From assembly GCA_963969395.1 (NCBI GenBank), contig OZ017801.1, forward strand, positions 12,901,611 through 12,965,610: 64,000 bases of DNA, written 5' to 3'. The notes under the pieces are model-generated. The model was not told the DNA's origin. It saw only the letters and a list, made by a program, of their open reading frames with translations, and did not search any database. Positions within the stretch are counted from its first letter, which is position 1. Each line of letters starts with the position of its first letter. Source of the DNA: Pseudoscleropodium purum (taxonomy: Eukaryota > Streptophyta > Bryopsida > Hypnales > Brachytheciaceae). Shown piece after piece: positions 24,103 to 37,019 of this stretch. The translations under genes were made by a program, and so were the position numbers.

Positions 24103-24262
24103 ATTTTTTTTTAATTGCAATTTCCACCGCATTTGCTTAAGTGTTAGCTCAAACTAAAGATATATTACGCCCACTAGAATTAATTGGACCCTCGCGGGTT
24201 TTGAACCTAGGCCACCATGTTTAAGTCTCTTTGACCTCTCGCTACAATACTCCAATTTAATG
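24103..24262 (-). mobile_element. Possible tRNA-derived SINE
   Basis: On the minus strand TAGCGAGAGG resembles a pol III A box and, 25-30 bases on, GGTTCAAAACCC resembles a B box (GGTTCRANNCC). The unit ends about 90 bases later in an A-rich tail. No duplication was resolved. It could also be an old tRNA pseudogene. Confidence 0.35.
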
Positions 24263-26859
24263 GAGTAATCACCAAGATAAAAAAAATCAACTTCAATGAA
24301 CACATAGTATACTTCACATAAAATTGACAAAACAATCTTGAACTTACAAATATAAACATAATGAATGAACTCATTGAGTTGATACCAACAAAAATTGGTC
24401 TACAAGTGGAAAAAAGAGTTGAAACAAAATTATCACTTTTGTAAGAAAATGAGAACACTTCAATATGTACAATGATTTTAAACATGAGCTATTAGTACGA
24501 AACTACTAAAAGACGTAATGAATTCCTAGAAAGTCATGGTGGAAATAAGATTTTTGGAAAGTGAAGCACTGAATTATATATAGGTCAATGCACGTCTACT
24601 TTTCTCCTCTTTATTGGTCAAGTATCGTGTATGGTTCCTCCTTGTTCAAATATATATATTTTTAAACTCAATTAAAGCGGTACTTCTTTTTTCTAAATTC
24701 TTCTAATGGCCAAAATCATTGTGTGGGATCAGGTTGCCATTTACAAACTCTCAAGGCTCTCAAATCTAGTTACTATAGTGACATGGTCTCCTCCATAATG
24801 AAATGTAGCATCCCTCACAGGGCTTTACTTTCTTTAGATCAACTGCTGAAGGGTTCATCCTCGTCATGTAGTTTCACTTCATTATCCATTAGTGCATGAG
24901 TGCTTGCCAAGAAACTACTATTAGTAATACTAGTAATTTCAACATTTAAGTAGTCAAGTAATAATTCTATTCAAGTGCTTTCTTTTGCATCATTGTATGC
25001 ATCTTCCTCCTATCTAGAAATCCAACTCAAACAACATTGTTAATGCACTAAAAATTCAATTTCAATACTTCCATTGTCAGCTAGAAAGTGCCACCAATCT
25101 TACAATACTACAAAGTACTTCAAATGCTAAAAGAAAAGTCCAATATACATTTCACATTCCTTCACTGTATTCTTCATTTACTTCCATATTGATAGACCAC
25201 ATTGTCATTACAATAAGGCATACAATAACAACATCTCTTGTTGTTCATAATTTTATTACAGAAGATTACATTAGTCCCATAATTCCATAGTGCAATGAAT
25301 ATTTCAATGAAAATGCACACATATTTAAAGTACAAGTACTTCTTGCTTTTTGAAGGTAACACACATGAAAATTGGGTGTTCTCACTTTCTGAACATAAAC
25401 AAGATGACTGTCATGCATTGCTGAAGTCAATGTATTTTTTTAATGAACACTCTTTACTTTCTGTCTACAACTCCAAGTGCAAAAATTATTTTGTTCTCTT
25501 TTTTTCTTTAAAAAATGCATACTTAAAAGGGGCTTTCGTCATTTTCATTTCTAAAACACCTTATTGTTGAGACTACTTTTGAGTCAACAAAGCTAACAAA
25601 GAGCTATTGTCACTAGCTAAAATTTACTTTATAATTTCAATTACTTCACATGAACAATACAAGAATGTGTAAAAAATAGCATTTTTAAAACATAGGAAAT
25701 GCAGTCGATGTAAGCTCACCAATGCTCACTCAAACACAATTTCCTCCACTGAGATACATCGTAGCTCTTCCTTTTATTGAGGGTACCTGGCTAGGTTGAT
25801 TTAGCAAGACCTTTCTTTTGAATGGATATATGCACTTTCTTCATAAAGACTTGTCCAAACTTCCAAACATTGCATTCTTGAGCTACACAATTACAACTAA
25901 ATTAGTAATGAACATTAATACTATTATGCCCTTCACCTTTTTTTTATATTGTACTAACTTATTTCATATTAAGTTCATGTATTGTGTTCAACAAAACTTT
26001 ACTTAATTAGAAAGCAATTCAATTTTGCCTTCATATAAACTATTCTTAAACAAACCCATGTCATTCTATTCTAGTTTCTATAGCATTTTTGAAGAGTTAC
26101 ACAAACATGAATTGTCATTCATTTTGACATTCATTGACTTATAGTATGTGCTTTCCTTAAGCTTCAAACACAAAGGCCAAGTTTGAAGAACACAAAAAAT
26201 TATGTAATACAAAGGAATCATGAAGGACTCACCCAATACGGATTATTCTTTGGATGTTGGTAAGGAATTGAAGAACTTCAACCCACTTCCACTTCCATGT
26301 CTAGTTAAATTTTCAATTTCGTACAAGTGCCTTACTTCATTTTTTAAATATCGATTCCTTCTTTTCTTTTTGGAATTAAGGTATTTCCAACAACCACCAT
26401 CACTAGTACATATGTTTGTTTTTGAAAATAAATTTCTATAAAGATTCATCAACAACCTTGTAAACGCAATTTTAAAAACCACATTGCAATTAAACTCTTG
26501 AAGGAGGCACTACAAACCAACAAATTCTTTTCTACTTCTATTCTTCAAGAAACAACCACAAATTACTTTTTATCATTTTATAGAAGTTCTAGCATGCACT
26601 ACTTAAATTCAAGAAACAAATGAAGAAAAATGAATTTTGACATAAATTTTTTCCTTGAAGAAACACAAATGCAAAGTTTTCAGCTTCTAAGTTTCGACCA
26701 TACCCAACACAATGTACTCTTACTCCTCCAAAACTTCTACTCTTATAAACCCTATTGTACTCTTTTCTTTGTAAGCACAAAATATGTTATCTATAGTGAA
26801 TTGTTGTTGTTTTAATAAATCACATAATAAACAGATTACCTAAACAACTTGTAGTCTGA
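24263..26859. other. Long AT-rich stretch, nothing recognised
   Basis: Short open frames occur on both strands, but none resembles a known protein. No convincing terminal repeats or RNA genes seen. Confidence 0.5.
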
Positions 26860-27780
26860 TTTTGTGTTTCCCTTTTTGCTGATTGGTTGTTTGGTTGTTA
26901 ACTTGTGGTTTTTACCAATAGGGAGTGTAGTTGTGCTGGTTAGTAGTGTTAGTTATCAATCGGGAGTGAAGTCAAGTGAATTGAGATCTTAAAGGTTAGG
27001 CCTATTGGGTAGTTACGGTGGTTGGCTAGGTATTTAGGCGGGTGAGAATCAATCGGAGTTCAGTTGACCTCGAGCGTAGCAGGCACTCCTTCCGATCGTG
27101 GAAGTAAAACAATTGTTGTTTTTGTATTTTGTTTTTGATTAATGTGATGGAAATATTATCGATTATGTGTGTAACTGTGTATTTTTATGTTGTGTGTGTG
27201 CTTGACAATTGGATGTGTGTTTGAGGAGATCAAATGGGAACTGTGGTATTATTTTCAATTGAAATCTGTGAGCAATTGGGAGAGTTATTGTGTGCTGTGT
27301 GTGTGTGTGGAAAATTACTGATAGGAATTTTGTGTGAGACTGGAGTGTTCGGAACGAGTGATAAAATACAATTGTGTTCATTGTTTGAGTGAGACTAACG
27401 GAGAGGTTAATACCGATTGAGAAGAGAGATTATGAAAACTGCGAGTGAATTGAGAGTAATAACCCAATTGTGATAAACATAAAGTGAATTAATTAATAAT
27501 GAATAACCATTGGGAAATCAATAAGAAACATGAAACAAAGTAAATCCAATGCATTGAGAGACAAGTGTAAGTACTGTCATAAGACCGATTGGAGTGAGAT
27601 CAAATGTCCAAGCTGAATTGGTGCAAAACAATTAGGGCGGCAATCGAAGCATAGTGAAGAAGAAAAGGAGCAATCAGTGAAGGAGAAAGACTTGTTGGAG
27701 AACAAACCAAGCTTCTTGGAGTGAAGACTTAAGCCGCCAACGATTGGAAGTTGATAAGTGGTCCTTAAACTGGGAACTAT
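26860..27780 (+). other. Possible retrotransposon 5' part with short CxxC ORF
   Basis: A promoter-like leader (GC-richer block at 27040-27110) precedes T/G-rich DNA and a 28-codon frame at 27530-27616 containing DKCKYCHKTDWSEIKCPS. The spacing C-x2-C-x4-W-x4-C is that of a retroviral-type zinc knuckle with Trp where His is expected. A similarly organised leader and short ORF occur at 57060-58172. No LTR pair, primer-binding site or polymerase was found, so the assignment is weak. Confidence 0.25.
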
Positions 27781-29779
27781 TGATATGATAAAAATAAGGG
27801 TTAATCAAACTTTAGATCATGCAATTGGGATCCTTTGGTTATTATAGGAATTTCGGTTAGAAATAATTTACCTCCTAGAGTTCGAACTCTAAAAACCTTC
27901 TACACAACTCTTTTGCTACAATAGACGAAATCCATCCAAGTAAGGAAACTCTAAAAAACAAACAGGATTTTTTTTGGAATCCTTATAGGTAACATGTATG
28001 CCAAAAAAATAAAGACAGAGAGTACTCAAGCTTACAATGCTTTTGATGCACTCTCTTATAACAATTTATGACATTTTTGAAATTACTACTTGCAATCTGC
28101 ATCCCTGACACTCAACAAGGCAAAATATTTTGTCAACTCTTCGTCCATTTAATTTCATCACTTTCTAATATGTGAAGTCCCTACTTTGATAAAATAATGC
28201 AAGAGTTATTTTGGAACAAATTCGATTCCTTTAGTATGTCCACAATCTCCAAACATCTACAACTTCAAAATCAGAATCCTATGAGAAGAATAGACGCACT
28301 TAGAAATTATAATCAAATTCAATAAGATCAAGATTTGCTTGTAAAACCATAGTCTCTCCAACTCCAGTTTACATGAAACTCAACTTAGATAGTATCCTAC
28401 ATTTAGTTCAACGAAGGAGAAATTTAAAATCCACAACTCTTTTGCCATATTGAGTGTCAACTTTGGCTTCGTTCCTTTCATTTACATCAAATATATTTTG
28501 GAATAGTAAAAAAATTGTAAATTCGATATTTTAGCTCTCATTTGAATTTACTATTCTAATCAAGAACTATAATTTTTAGTAAAATAATGGAAAACAAAAA
28601 TAGAAAAATAAAATAATCGCAAATGTCTTATTCAAATTCAAAAGATTTTTCTATTTCACTTACATGCTAAAACACATTTCTAAGAGTTTTAACGACTTTT
28701 CATGCATTCTTTAACTTTTATTCATTTATAAATTTGGTTGATATCACACTTCACACCTATACAAAATTTCAATTAAAGGAATTTGAGAAAGAATGTCTAC
28801 ATTTTATCACATGCCTGAAAAGTTGTCTTCTTTTGTTCTTCACTTACCAAGGCTCTTTATAGTACCGGTTCACTTTATTCTCCTATTTTAAAGTAGACCA
28901 TTCTAATCTAACTTCTTGGTTTTCATCAATGAGTCCTCATAAAAGTAACTATATCCGTGCAAAAAAACCTAATTATTCTCCTAATATAACCTATTTGAAC
29001 TTCACTCTAAAACCTTATGCAACATAACTATCTTCTCCTATAGCTTATGAGGACTCAATTTTGCAATTATTACAAAGAGTATGCTAAAGATTTTTTATAT
29101 AAACTTTCCTTTCAAAACATGAGAGTAATGTCCATAAAATAGAAAAAATAGTCTAATATTGAATTGCAAACAAGCACACCTAACATGAATGAGATATTAC
29201 AGATCTTCACATCATATACTCACTTGCATAATACGGATAGGTGTTTTTTCTAATATGTAAGTTGCATCATCTAATGAAATTTGCCTCGACAAAGAAACTA
29301 CCACCTTAACTTCTTTGGAATCTTTGTCTTTCAAGGAAGTTGTGACACTCTGATCATATTGAAAGTTTTTAGCTTTCTTTGTCAAGAAATTTTTCTACAA
29401 AGGAAAACACCTACAAATTTGCGGACAAGAATATTGCATTAGTCTCATGCATTACGATTAAGCATTGTGGCAAAATGATGCATGCAATATTTGAATTTTA
29501 AATTTGTAAATCTGAGTACTCACCAATGCCCCCTTCTTTCCAATCAACAACAATGGTATTATAAAACTTTTGTCATTTCTATGCATAGAAAGGTAGCCAA
29601 CTTCTAAAACACTTACATACAATTTCAAAAGCAAATTGAAATTTTTGTACAAATTGTGGTCATGAGTCTTGAAATGCGGTGCCAACTTCATCTTCATCCG
29701 TTCCAAAATTCATTAGGGTGTTGTTCTCAGAGTCTTCTTCATGTACTTATTGAGCTTCATTTTCTACAAACACATATGC
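27781..29779. other. AT-rich stretch, nothing recognised
   Basis: No protein-like frame or repeat end seen. The palindromic GAGTTCGAACTC near 27.88 kb stands alone. Confidence 0.5.
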
Positions 29780-32620
29780 ACACAAAATATCATTTTCTGT
29801 GATAATGTCCCCTTCTAAATCAACGACGTTGTCATCATCATTTGCGTCCATGTCCTCTTCTTCAAATACAGCCTGTATGAATGAGTTGCCATCTATGTCA
29901 ACGGAGGACCCAATGGAGTTCTCCAATAAATTTTGGGCTACTCTTGTGGAGTGATAATCAACGTGTAAAACTATAGACCAACATTCTTTGTGAAGTCCTT
30001 CACAAAAAAAATTTGAGACATTTGGAGTGGAAACACAAAGGAATTCGAAGATCTTCTCATCAATCTACTAAGTTTCACAAAAGTGTAACCATAATTGTCT
30101 TCCTTTAAGCATGTCGTAGGTCCTCTCTTTATAGACTCCACCTAGTCATACAACAAAACAATAGGCCTTAGTCGACCATAGTCCAACTCTGAAATCTCTT
30201 GAATTTTACCATAATAGGTCACCAAACCACTGACAAGATTCCTATTTGAACGACCACTTTGTTGAATAGTCTTGCATGTGACGGTCACACCACAATCATT
30301 TGTTACTAAGTTATTCTTCACTAATGACACACACAAATGTATGCCATAAGCCTTCATGGACTTGAACAACTTAGCCTTAACATTAGGTGGCATGGATAGG
30401 TCCACGACATTGTTTTCAAAGTTCTTTTGTCCTCCAAGAACCACATTTTGCAACCATTGAGGAAACTCAGGAATTAATACTTGTTCTGGTGGATACTCTA
30501 AACGTCTCCTTTGCCTTGGATGAATTGTCCACCTAAAAGCATCTCTACTAAGTTGACGCTCCAAAGAGAGTTCATTGTGACTCTTGTTTTTTTCAAAATA
30601 ATTTCTAAATTAATTCAATTTGAAATATGAAAAGCATGAAAGTCTACAAATTCAGGATAAATTATGACACCCTAAGCCTATATAAATCACAACAAGAATA
30701 AATGAAATAGAAATTTACTAATGCAATTCATATATGCATTGTAATGACTCACTCTCGTAATCTTGCTAAGTATGTGGAGTTATTGAGGACATATGAGTGT
30801 GACCAACTACGCTCTTCCTTTGTAAGAATTCTTGTTGAGTAAGCATTGCAAGTTACTTCTCCACTATCACTAGGTTCTTCCTTGACGTCCCAAACTCTTT
30901 GATGAGTTGACTCACACTCTAGAATGTATTATGTACATAGACCTAGTGTCCTAGTCCAACCTCAACAACATTTCCAGTCGCCATACATCTTTCTGGTCTG
31001 GCCTTGTTCTTTACATATGACTTCATGTATTTCATGTACCTCTCAAGAGGATACATCCAATGTTTGTGCACAAGTCTACATAAGTAGAGTTTTTCCACCA
31101 AGTGAACAAGCAAATGAGTCATGGGTTCAAAAAAGGACAAAGAGAATTCATATTCTACCAAGCACAAAGTAATTGCAACTTCCTCGAAGAGTGTATCCAT
31201 GGATGTCGAGTCCATTGTCTTTGAATAAAGTTTACAAAAAATTGAACTTACATGCATAATAGTTTTTTTCACTCGTAATGGTAGCAAACCACTAATATAA
31301 ATTGGAAAAATTTGTTGCATGAGAACATGGTAGTCATGGCTTTTGAGGCCATGTAGCGTATTGTCTGGAAAAATGCATGTTTCCATGTTTAACATGTACC
31401 TTGTAGAAGCCTTCAAGTTTGATAAGTATTCTATGAATTTTCTTTTACCTACTTCTGATAGGATGTAGGGAGCTTTGGAATGTGGAAACCAATTCTTGGG
31501 GCTTTAGCTCAACAAAGATGCAAAGTTGGTTTGCAACCAGCCTCTTTTATGTCTTTACAAACTGTTGGTCCATCTTTCATTCCAAACACTATTTTCAAAA
31601 GATTTTCAGCAAAGTTTTTTTCACAATGCATAGTGTCAAGTGTATGTCTGATAAGAAGCTTCTGCAATTAGAACAAGGCTAAATGTCATGAAATAGGTTT
31701 ATAGAAATGATACCCACAAACTGATTTGCATAGAGCAGATGACGGCTCTTGCACTTCAGATGTCCCTTCTAAGATACTTGCTTTCACAATTACATAAATT
31801 TAATTGAAGCAATGACATTAGACAATGAAAGTAGGAAGAAACAAGTACTCACGTCCCAATAGGGTAATAAGATGGAATTTCATTTCAATAAGATGGAATA
31901 AAATTTAAATAAGATGGAATTTCATTTCACACCATGTACTCAAATTGGACTAGTGTTCGTTCCTAGTACTCCTCCACCGGCTATCCACCGCTCTTTGGCT
32001 TCATCCCTTCTCTTATGCTCTGAATTCAAAACTCTTGATGGCTTCTGCCAATGTTCCTCTTTTCCATTGAAAGATTGAGTCATGAATATGAAAAGATGCC
32101 CCATAGGCAAATACCTTCAATGGCCTTAAAATATATTTTTTTCCAAACTTTTGGAATATCTAGACTTTGCATCTGGACCACACATTAGGACAACCTTGGT
32201 ACCCCTTAGTAGTACATCCTAAGATTAAACCATAATCAAGATAATCATGTACACTCCACATAAAGATGCCTCTCAGTGTGAATTTTCCTGGATTAGGATT
32301 TTTTGACATGTCAACAACGGGTACTCTACTCCATAGTACTATCAATTCATCTACAAGTAGTTCTAAATAGACGACTATGTTAGTTGACTTAATAGACTTT
32401 TTTCTTGAAATGATTAATGAAAGTATGACAAAAAACCACTTTGTCACCATCCAACTAGGTACGTTACAATTTAGAAGGAAAATGGGCCATGTGAAATGCC
32501 TGGTCGATATGTTTGCGAAAGGGTTCATGCCATCAAGTGCTAATATGAACTTTGAATTTTTTATTTGGTCCCTGTTGGTCCTATTAAATCTTGAGTTGTA
32601 GTGGTCACCAATGGGCAACC
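29780..32620 (-). pseudogene. Decayed CACTA (En/Spm) TNP2-type transposase
   Basis: Read on the minus strand over several frames. 32618-32160 matches Transposase_21: LALDGMNPFANIST, then a proline/tryptophan-rich WP..LLNCNVPSWM, YLELLVDEL, SVHDYLDYG and TTKGYQGCPNVW. About 32100-31950 has FNGKEEHW. About 31640-31530 gives MHCEKNFAENLL. 31416-30943 matches DUF4218 with GLKSHDYHVLMQQ, SFFEPMTHLLVHLVEKL and WMYPLERYMK. 30564-30142 matches the C-terminal DUF4216 with GVTVTCKTIQQSGRSNRN and VTYYGKIQEISELDY, and FVFPLQMSQIFFVKDF follows to about 29.9 kb. Domain order is that of intact plant TNP2 proteins, but stops and frameshifts lie between all blocks. The element's CACTA termini were not located. 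Confidence 0.85.
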
Positions 32621-34641
32621 TAAACCATAGTAGCCTTTATAGTAGGGTTCTTTATGCATACGGTTTTTTGTGGTATTGAGTACTTTATTTCTAACTAAGA
32701 TATGTCCGTTGTGCTTGTTCCTTTTAGGTATTTCAAGTTTGGATTATATGCAAAAAAAGCTATTTAAAAGGTGAATTTTTCCTCTATTTTTAACTACATG
32801 GTTGGACTAAATGTCACCAGACTGCATGTTTTCTGCAACACAACTACATTTGTAGACTACTCCCTATCTACAAGTGTACCCATGGTATATAAAGTGCAAC
32901 TTTGGCATCACGTTGCTTGAAGAGCAGGCTCTTTTCACTAGATTTACAAACTTTGGATACTGATGGTGTCTTATTGAGAGAAGTTTGTTTTGGGAAATCA
33001 TAGGGATTTTGGTTGCTACTAAAAATGACTTGAGGGTAAGGATTTTTGCTTGATGTCTCTTTAAACCTTGAATCTTCAACAAGATGTCTGCTTGAACCTT
33101 GAATCTTCAATAGGATGTCCTTTCGAACCTTGAATCTTCAACAAATCTTGAATCAGCTCCCTGTTGGTCTATCATGTTATGGCTCTAGGGGTTCAAAGGT
33201 CAGAAAGGGGATAAAAAGCTACAAAATACGGGATGAGTAGAATGGACGACAGACCATGAGCTGAACCGTCCGTGAATATGGCTCCTAAAATTTCAAATTC
33301 ACGGTCTAGTGGTGATCAATCCAATCTCACTGTGAGAACAACATAAGATTCAACCATATGAGTCATTAACCCCACTCCGTTGCCCACAACACAAAATGAA
33401 GTAAAGCCATGTACACAATATTAAATCAACCCGCAAACAAAGTTTATAATGCAAAAATTGGACAAAGCTACATGCCCATAATACGAAATGACAACGAGCT
33501 TCCAAATCCGACTAAGAATAAAAAAGCCACAAGTCACAACATAGGCTAGGTCCTTGTGAGGTAAATCTTCTCTTGAATCTTCAAATCTTCATTTGAATCT
33601 TCGAATCTTCAAGTCTTCAATCTTTCAATCTTTCAATCTTTCAATCTTCTCTTCCACCTTCTTCTAAGTTAACAGTACTATAATGGGTACCAAAAACGTC
33701 TTAAAGCTTCACTTTAAGTAAGTGATAACTTTTTTTAAAAGTTAAAACAATAAGCTTTGATTTCTCAAAATCTCGTCTGAAGCAAAGCTATTGTCTATGA
33801 GCTATGTGCTCTCAAAGATTCCCTATAAGAAATTTGAGTGACAGTACTCTACTCCACCTTTCTATTCATAACTTAAATTGTACGAATGATATTGACAAAT
33901 GTGATAGCTTAATAGAAAGCTAACAACAAGATCTATATTTTACTCACTTTTCACTTTACTCCAATGAAATTCGTGACTCTAGGAGAGGTACAAAGTCTTT
34001 GCTCCTCTTTTTGGATTGCAACAAACCACTCCTTATTCAAAGACCTATAAAATTCATATACAAGCTTAAAATCAAATGAAATTACCGCCAAAAGAAGCGC
34101 AACACTCCCATATATAACTCCACCAAATTTTATTTTAAAAGCTTTCTCCAACACATAACACATAACATCCAATCAAAGTTTTGGTTCTCCACACTCCAGC
34201 ACACCACATACACATACACCAACATTGACGAGAAGAAGAAGAGAATCTCTCCCCCCTTCTCATTCCACATGGGCCATATCAGCCTATATGAGCATCTTTC
34301 ATGCTATAGGCTCTCTAAAATATTACTTTCTTAGTATTCTAAATGCTTCTTTAGATCCACAAACCTCAAAGTCAACTAAAACAAGGTAAACAACCTACTA
34401 ACTTTCATCCAATCTAAATAAAACTAAATGGTAGTAGTACAAACTCAAAATATAGGTAAAAATACTCTATTTTAGCACCAAAAATCTAATTTTGAAACCA
34501 TTTACTTTATACACTTAGGAACTCCAAAATACGCAAAAGTACAACAACAATGTAATTTGTTTTCTGTTCTGTGGTCAGTAAATTGAGTGGTTCTTGAAGC
34601 CAAAAGCAATGGCCTACTTCACTAGAAATACGGCTGACCAT
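32621..34641. other. AT-rich stretch with short tandem repeats
   Basis: About 33040-33150 holds three ~34-bp repeats containing AACCTTGAATCTTCAA. 33560-33650 is a CTTTCAAT/AATCTTCA simple repeat. No gene was recognised; overlapping short frames near 32.9-33.1 kb read through the repeat. Confidence 0.55.
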
Positions 34642-34977
34642 CTATTCTTCACTATTGTTCTCAAAGCACCCCTCAAACCCCATTTGATAGTTCTCGGAAA
34701 GCTTAGGTTCAGATTTCAAAACGATCACCAAAGCCTTATTTTCTAATTGCAAAACTAGCAGTGAAAATTGTTGGGTACTTATTTCAGTTCGTGATTGAAC
34801 ACGACGTTCAAAAGGTCCCGCTTCATCTCGCATACGTCGTCTTGAAGTAGATGGTTGAATTGGATCAACCGGTAATTGCGATAACGGCAATTGCCAATTG
34901 TTAGGGTCTTGTGAATCAATTACTATAAATACTAAAATCCAAACTAGAATTAACTCAAAATACATCATAAGAAGCAA
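34642..34977 (-). other. Unassigned 111-codon open frame
   Basis: A hydrophobic first ~20 residues is followed by a polar stretch with DSQDPNNWQLPLSQLP and STSRRRMRDEAGPFERR. The codon composition of the middle part is gene-like, but I recognise no family. It lies downstream of nothing identifiable; it may be a transposon ORF fragment. Confidence 0.2.
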
Positions 34978-35132
34978 AACTACTCAGTTCTCTTTATTCT
35001 ATACCTAATAGCTTCTTCGAAAAGCTTGTTTTCTCTTTAAATACTTCAATCACATCATACTAGCTATCTTTATAATAAAACCAAAATGCCAACAATCAAC
35101 TTACAATGGTATAAAACTGCCACGAAATCAAC

Positions 35133-35255
35133 AACGGTCGCCAAGTTGCGGACTTGGTTGGTTGAAGAAGTCCTTAGTTAGCTGCTGGCCAATTTTGGAT
35201 TCGAATCTTATCAGATTCGTTGATTTGGTCTAAGTAGCTGCAACTTGGCACCGTT
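35133..35255. repeat. Short inverted-repeat element, 123 bp
   Basis: AACGGTCGCCAAGTTGC (35133-35149) pairs with GCAACTTGGCACCGTT (35240-35255) with one gap. The inside also carries the self-complementary AATC..GATT segment. It looks like a small MITE or foldback; no duplication was resolved. Confidence 0.4.
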
Positions 35256-35953
35256 AGTGAAAGCAGGAAATAAGCAGCCAACCAACCAGCCAACCTGTTT
35301 CCTGTGAGCTAAGTGATAAAATTCAATACAACCCAAGACCGTAGACTTCTCCACGACCCCACCTTTTCTATCTCAACCCTTTTCTTGTATTAGGGCTCAA
35401 GGTTAATCCTTTGATATTTTTACATAGTAAAGTTATTTACAATAAGACAACGGTAGTTCAATTTGAGCATAATAGATTTAAAGGACACAATATCTAAAAT
35501 TCAATGTCCACTACGTATTTGTGCTTCATCTTCATGTCTATTTTTTCTATTACATTCGTATTTTAGAATCTTCCTTATTTTACTATGCGATTCATTTCAT
35601 GGTCACATGTTTAGGCTTCTTTAGACTTGTATGGATAGTTGGGTAGGAATGGCAACTATATGAAATCATGCAATGTTTGACATTTTACATGATATGCTCA
35701 CATATATGAATCAATACACTCAAATGTGATGATGCCTATAATTTGATGTGTGTGTAAGAACCATTCTCATTATGTTTCTTGATTTGATGTTTTACGTTTG
35801 AAAATTATGGAGTAAGGTTCAAGCTGTCTAATCCCATTGAATGTTGAGAAGGTCATCATTCACTTGGTGATCCGTGCTAGGATGGAGGCTATGAAAGGAT
35901 GAGCCGTTTGAATTTCTCATTTTCTTCTAATTTTTTGAGCTTGTTGTTTTTCA

Positions 35954-36217
35954 TTGCAGTCTCATTTATTGTCTTTTGCGCTTATTCATGATTCTTTGAC
36001 TATGTCTTACCTTCCTAAGTTGAAGTCTAAACTCAAAAAATACCTTAATTGGGTTGATCAAGAAGTGGAGTGGTCTAAAAGCAAGCTTCTATTCTTTGAT
36101 ACTAAGGTAGTTAGAGAGCTTCTAAGTCGAGGTGTCGGGAAAAATGTGGAGTGGACGAAGAAGGCAAATTTGAATTTTGCCGAATGGAGATATGCACAAG
36201 GCTTGATTTTAAAATAA
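35954..36217 (+). other. Unassigned 87-codon open frame, possible exon
   Basis: The frame includes LPKLKSKLKKYLNWVDQEVE and TKKANLNFAEWRYAQGLI. It is preceded by TTTTTCATTGCAG, which would be a good splice acceptor. After its stop, a shifted frame reads EDPTVGGNEMPLVEQNSDLS. I recognise no family; a decayed transposon ORF is as likely as a host exon. Confidence 0.25.
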
Positions 36218-37019
36218 TGTCCTACAATAAGCCTTAGAAAGGCAAGTATGAAGCTCAGGTAGGAGATTGGATTTTTTATAACTCGACAGAACATTTAGAC
36301 TAGCTAGAGCCCAACCCTACTCCCAAATATTGGACAACAAATTTTTTTCCATGTATGAGGACCCAACTGTAGGTGGCAATGAGATGCCACTTGTGGAACA
36401 AAACTCTGATTTATCATCGAATTAGTTGAAGCAGAACAACTCAACCGCAAATCAAATAGGGCCCTGAGATGATGAACCCGATTACAATGACCTTGGATAT
36501 TATGAATTCAGTGTCACTTTAGTAGTATGTTTTGGAGAAATTGAGGAAAGAATAAGCAGCAAGTCATGTGCATAATTTTTAGTCTAAAACTAGAAATGAG
36601 CAATAGTGCTCATTGCAAGTAGCATATCTTGGGATTTTGTTTTGCCAACATTGCTAGGAATTCAAAACTCTGTATAGTCTTGGTGCTCTAGATTTCACCA
36701 CACATGTATAAAATCTTCTATTGAATTTCTATTTTAAGTTGTTGCACTTGTACTGTGCCTAATAGATTTGAAATTTGAGTACTTGTCACCATTCCCGACT
36801 ATGGTAGTGTGTCCACTTCTAAAGCAAAGAGTGCTTGTCACCATTCCCAATTAGGGTTTGTTTTTTCTTGGACATTGTTGATTTCAACGAGTGCCCGTGG
36901 TGGAAGGTCCATCCTCCTTGTGCTACCCTACCTATAGTAGGGGCCAGCACATTTGGCCTATGTTAAATATACGATTTTCAACAATATTGAATCCATTTTG
37001 TTAGAACTCTGTCATATTG
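36218..37019. other. Intergenic, nothing recognised
   Basis: No gene or repeat end recognised. Confidence 0.45.

Noticed and set aside
27876..27890. GAGTTCGAACTC as part of a tRNA or SINE
   Set aside because: Palindromic B-box-like word with no supporting A box or tail.
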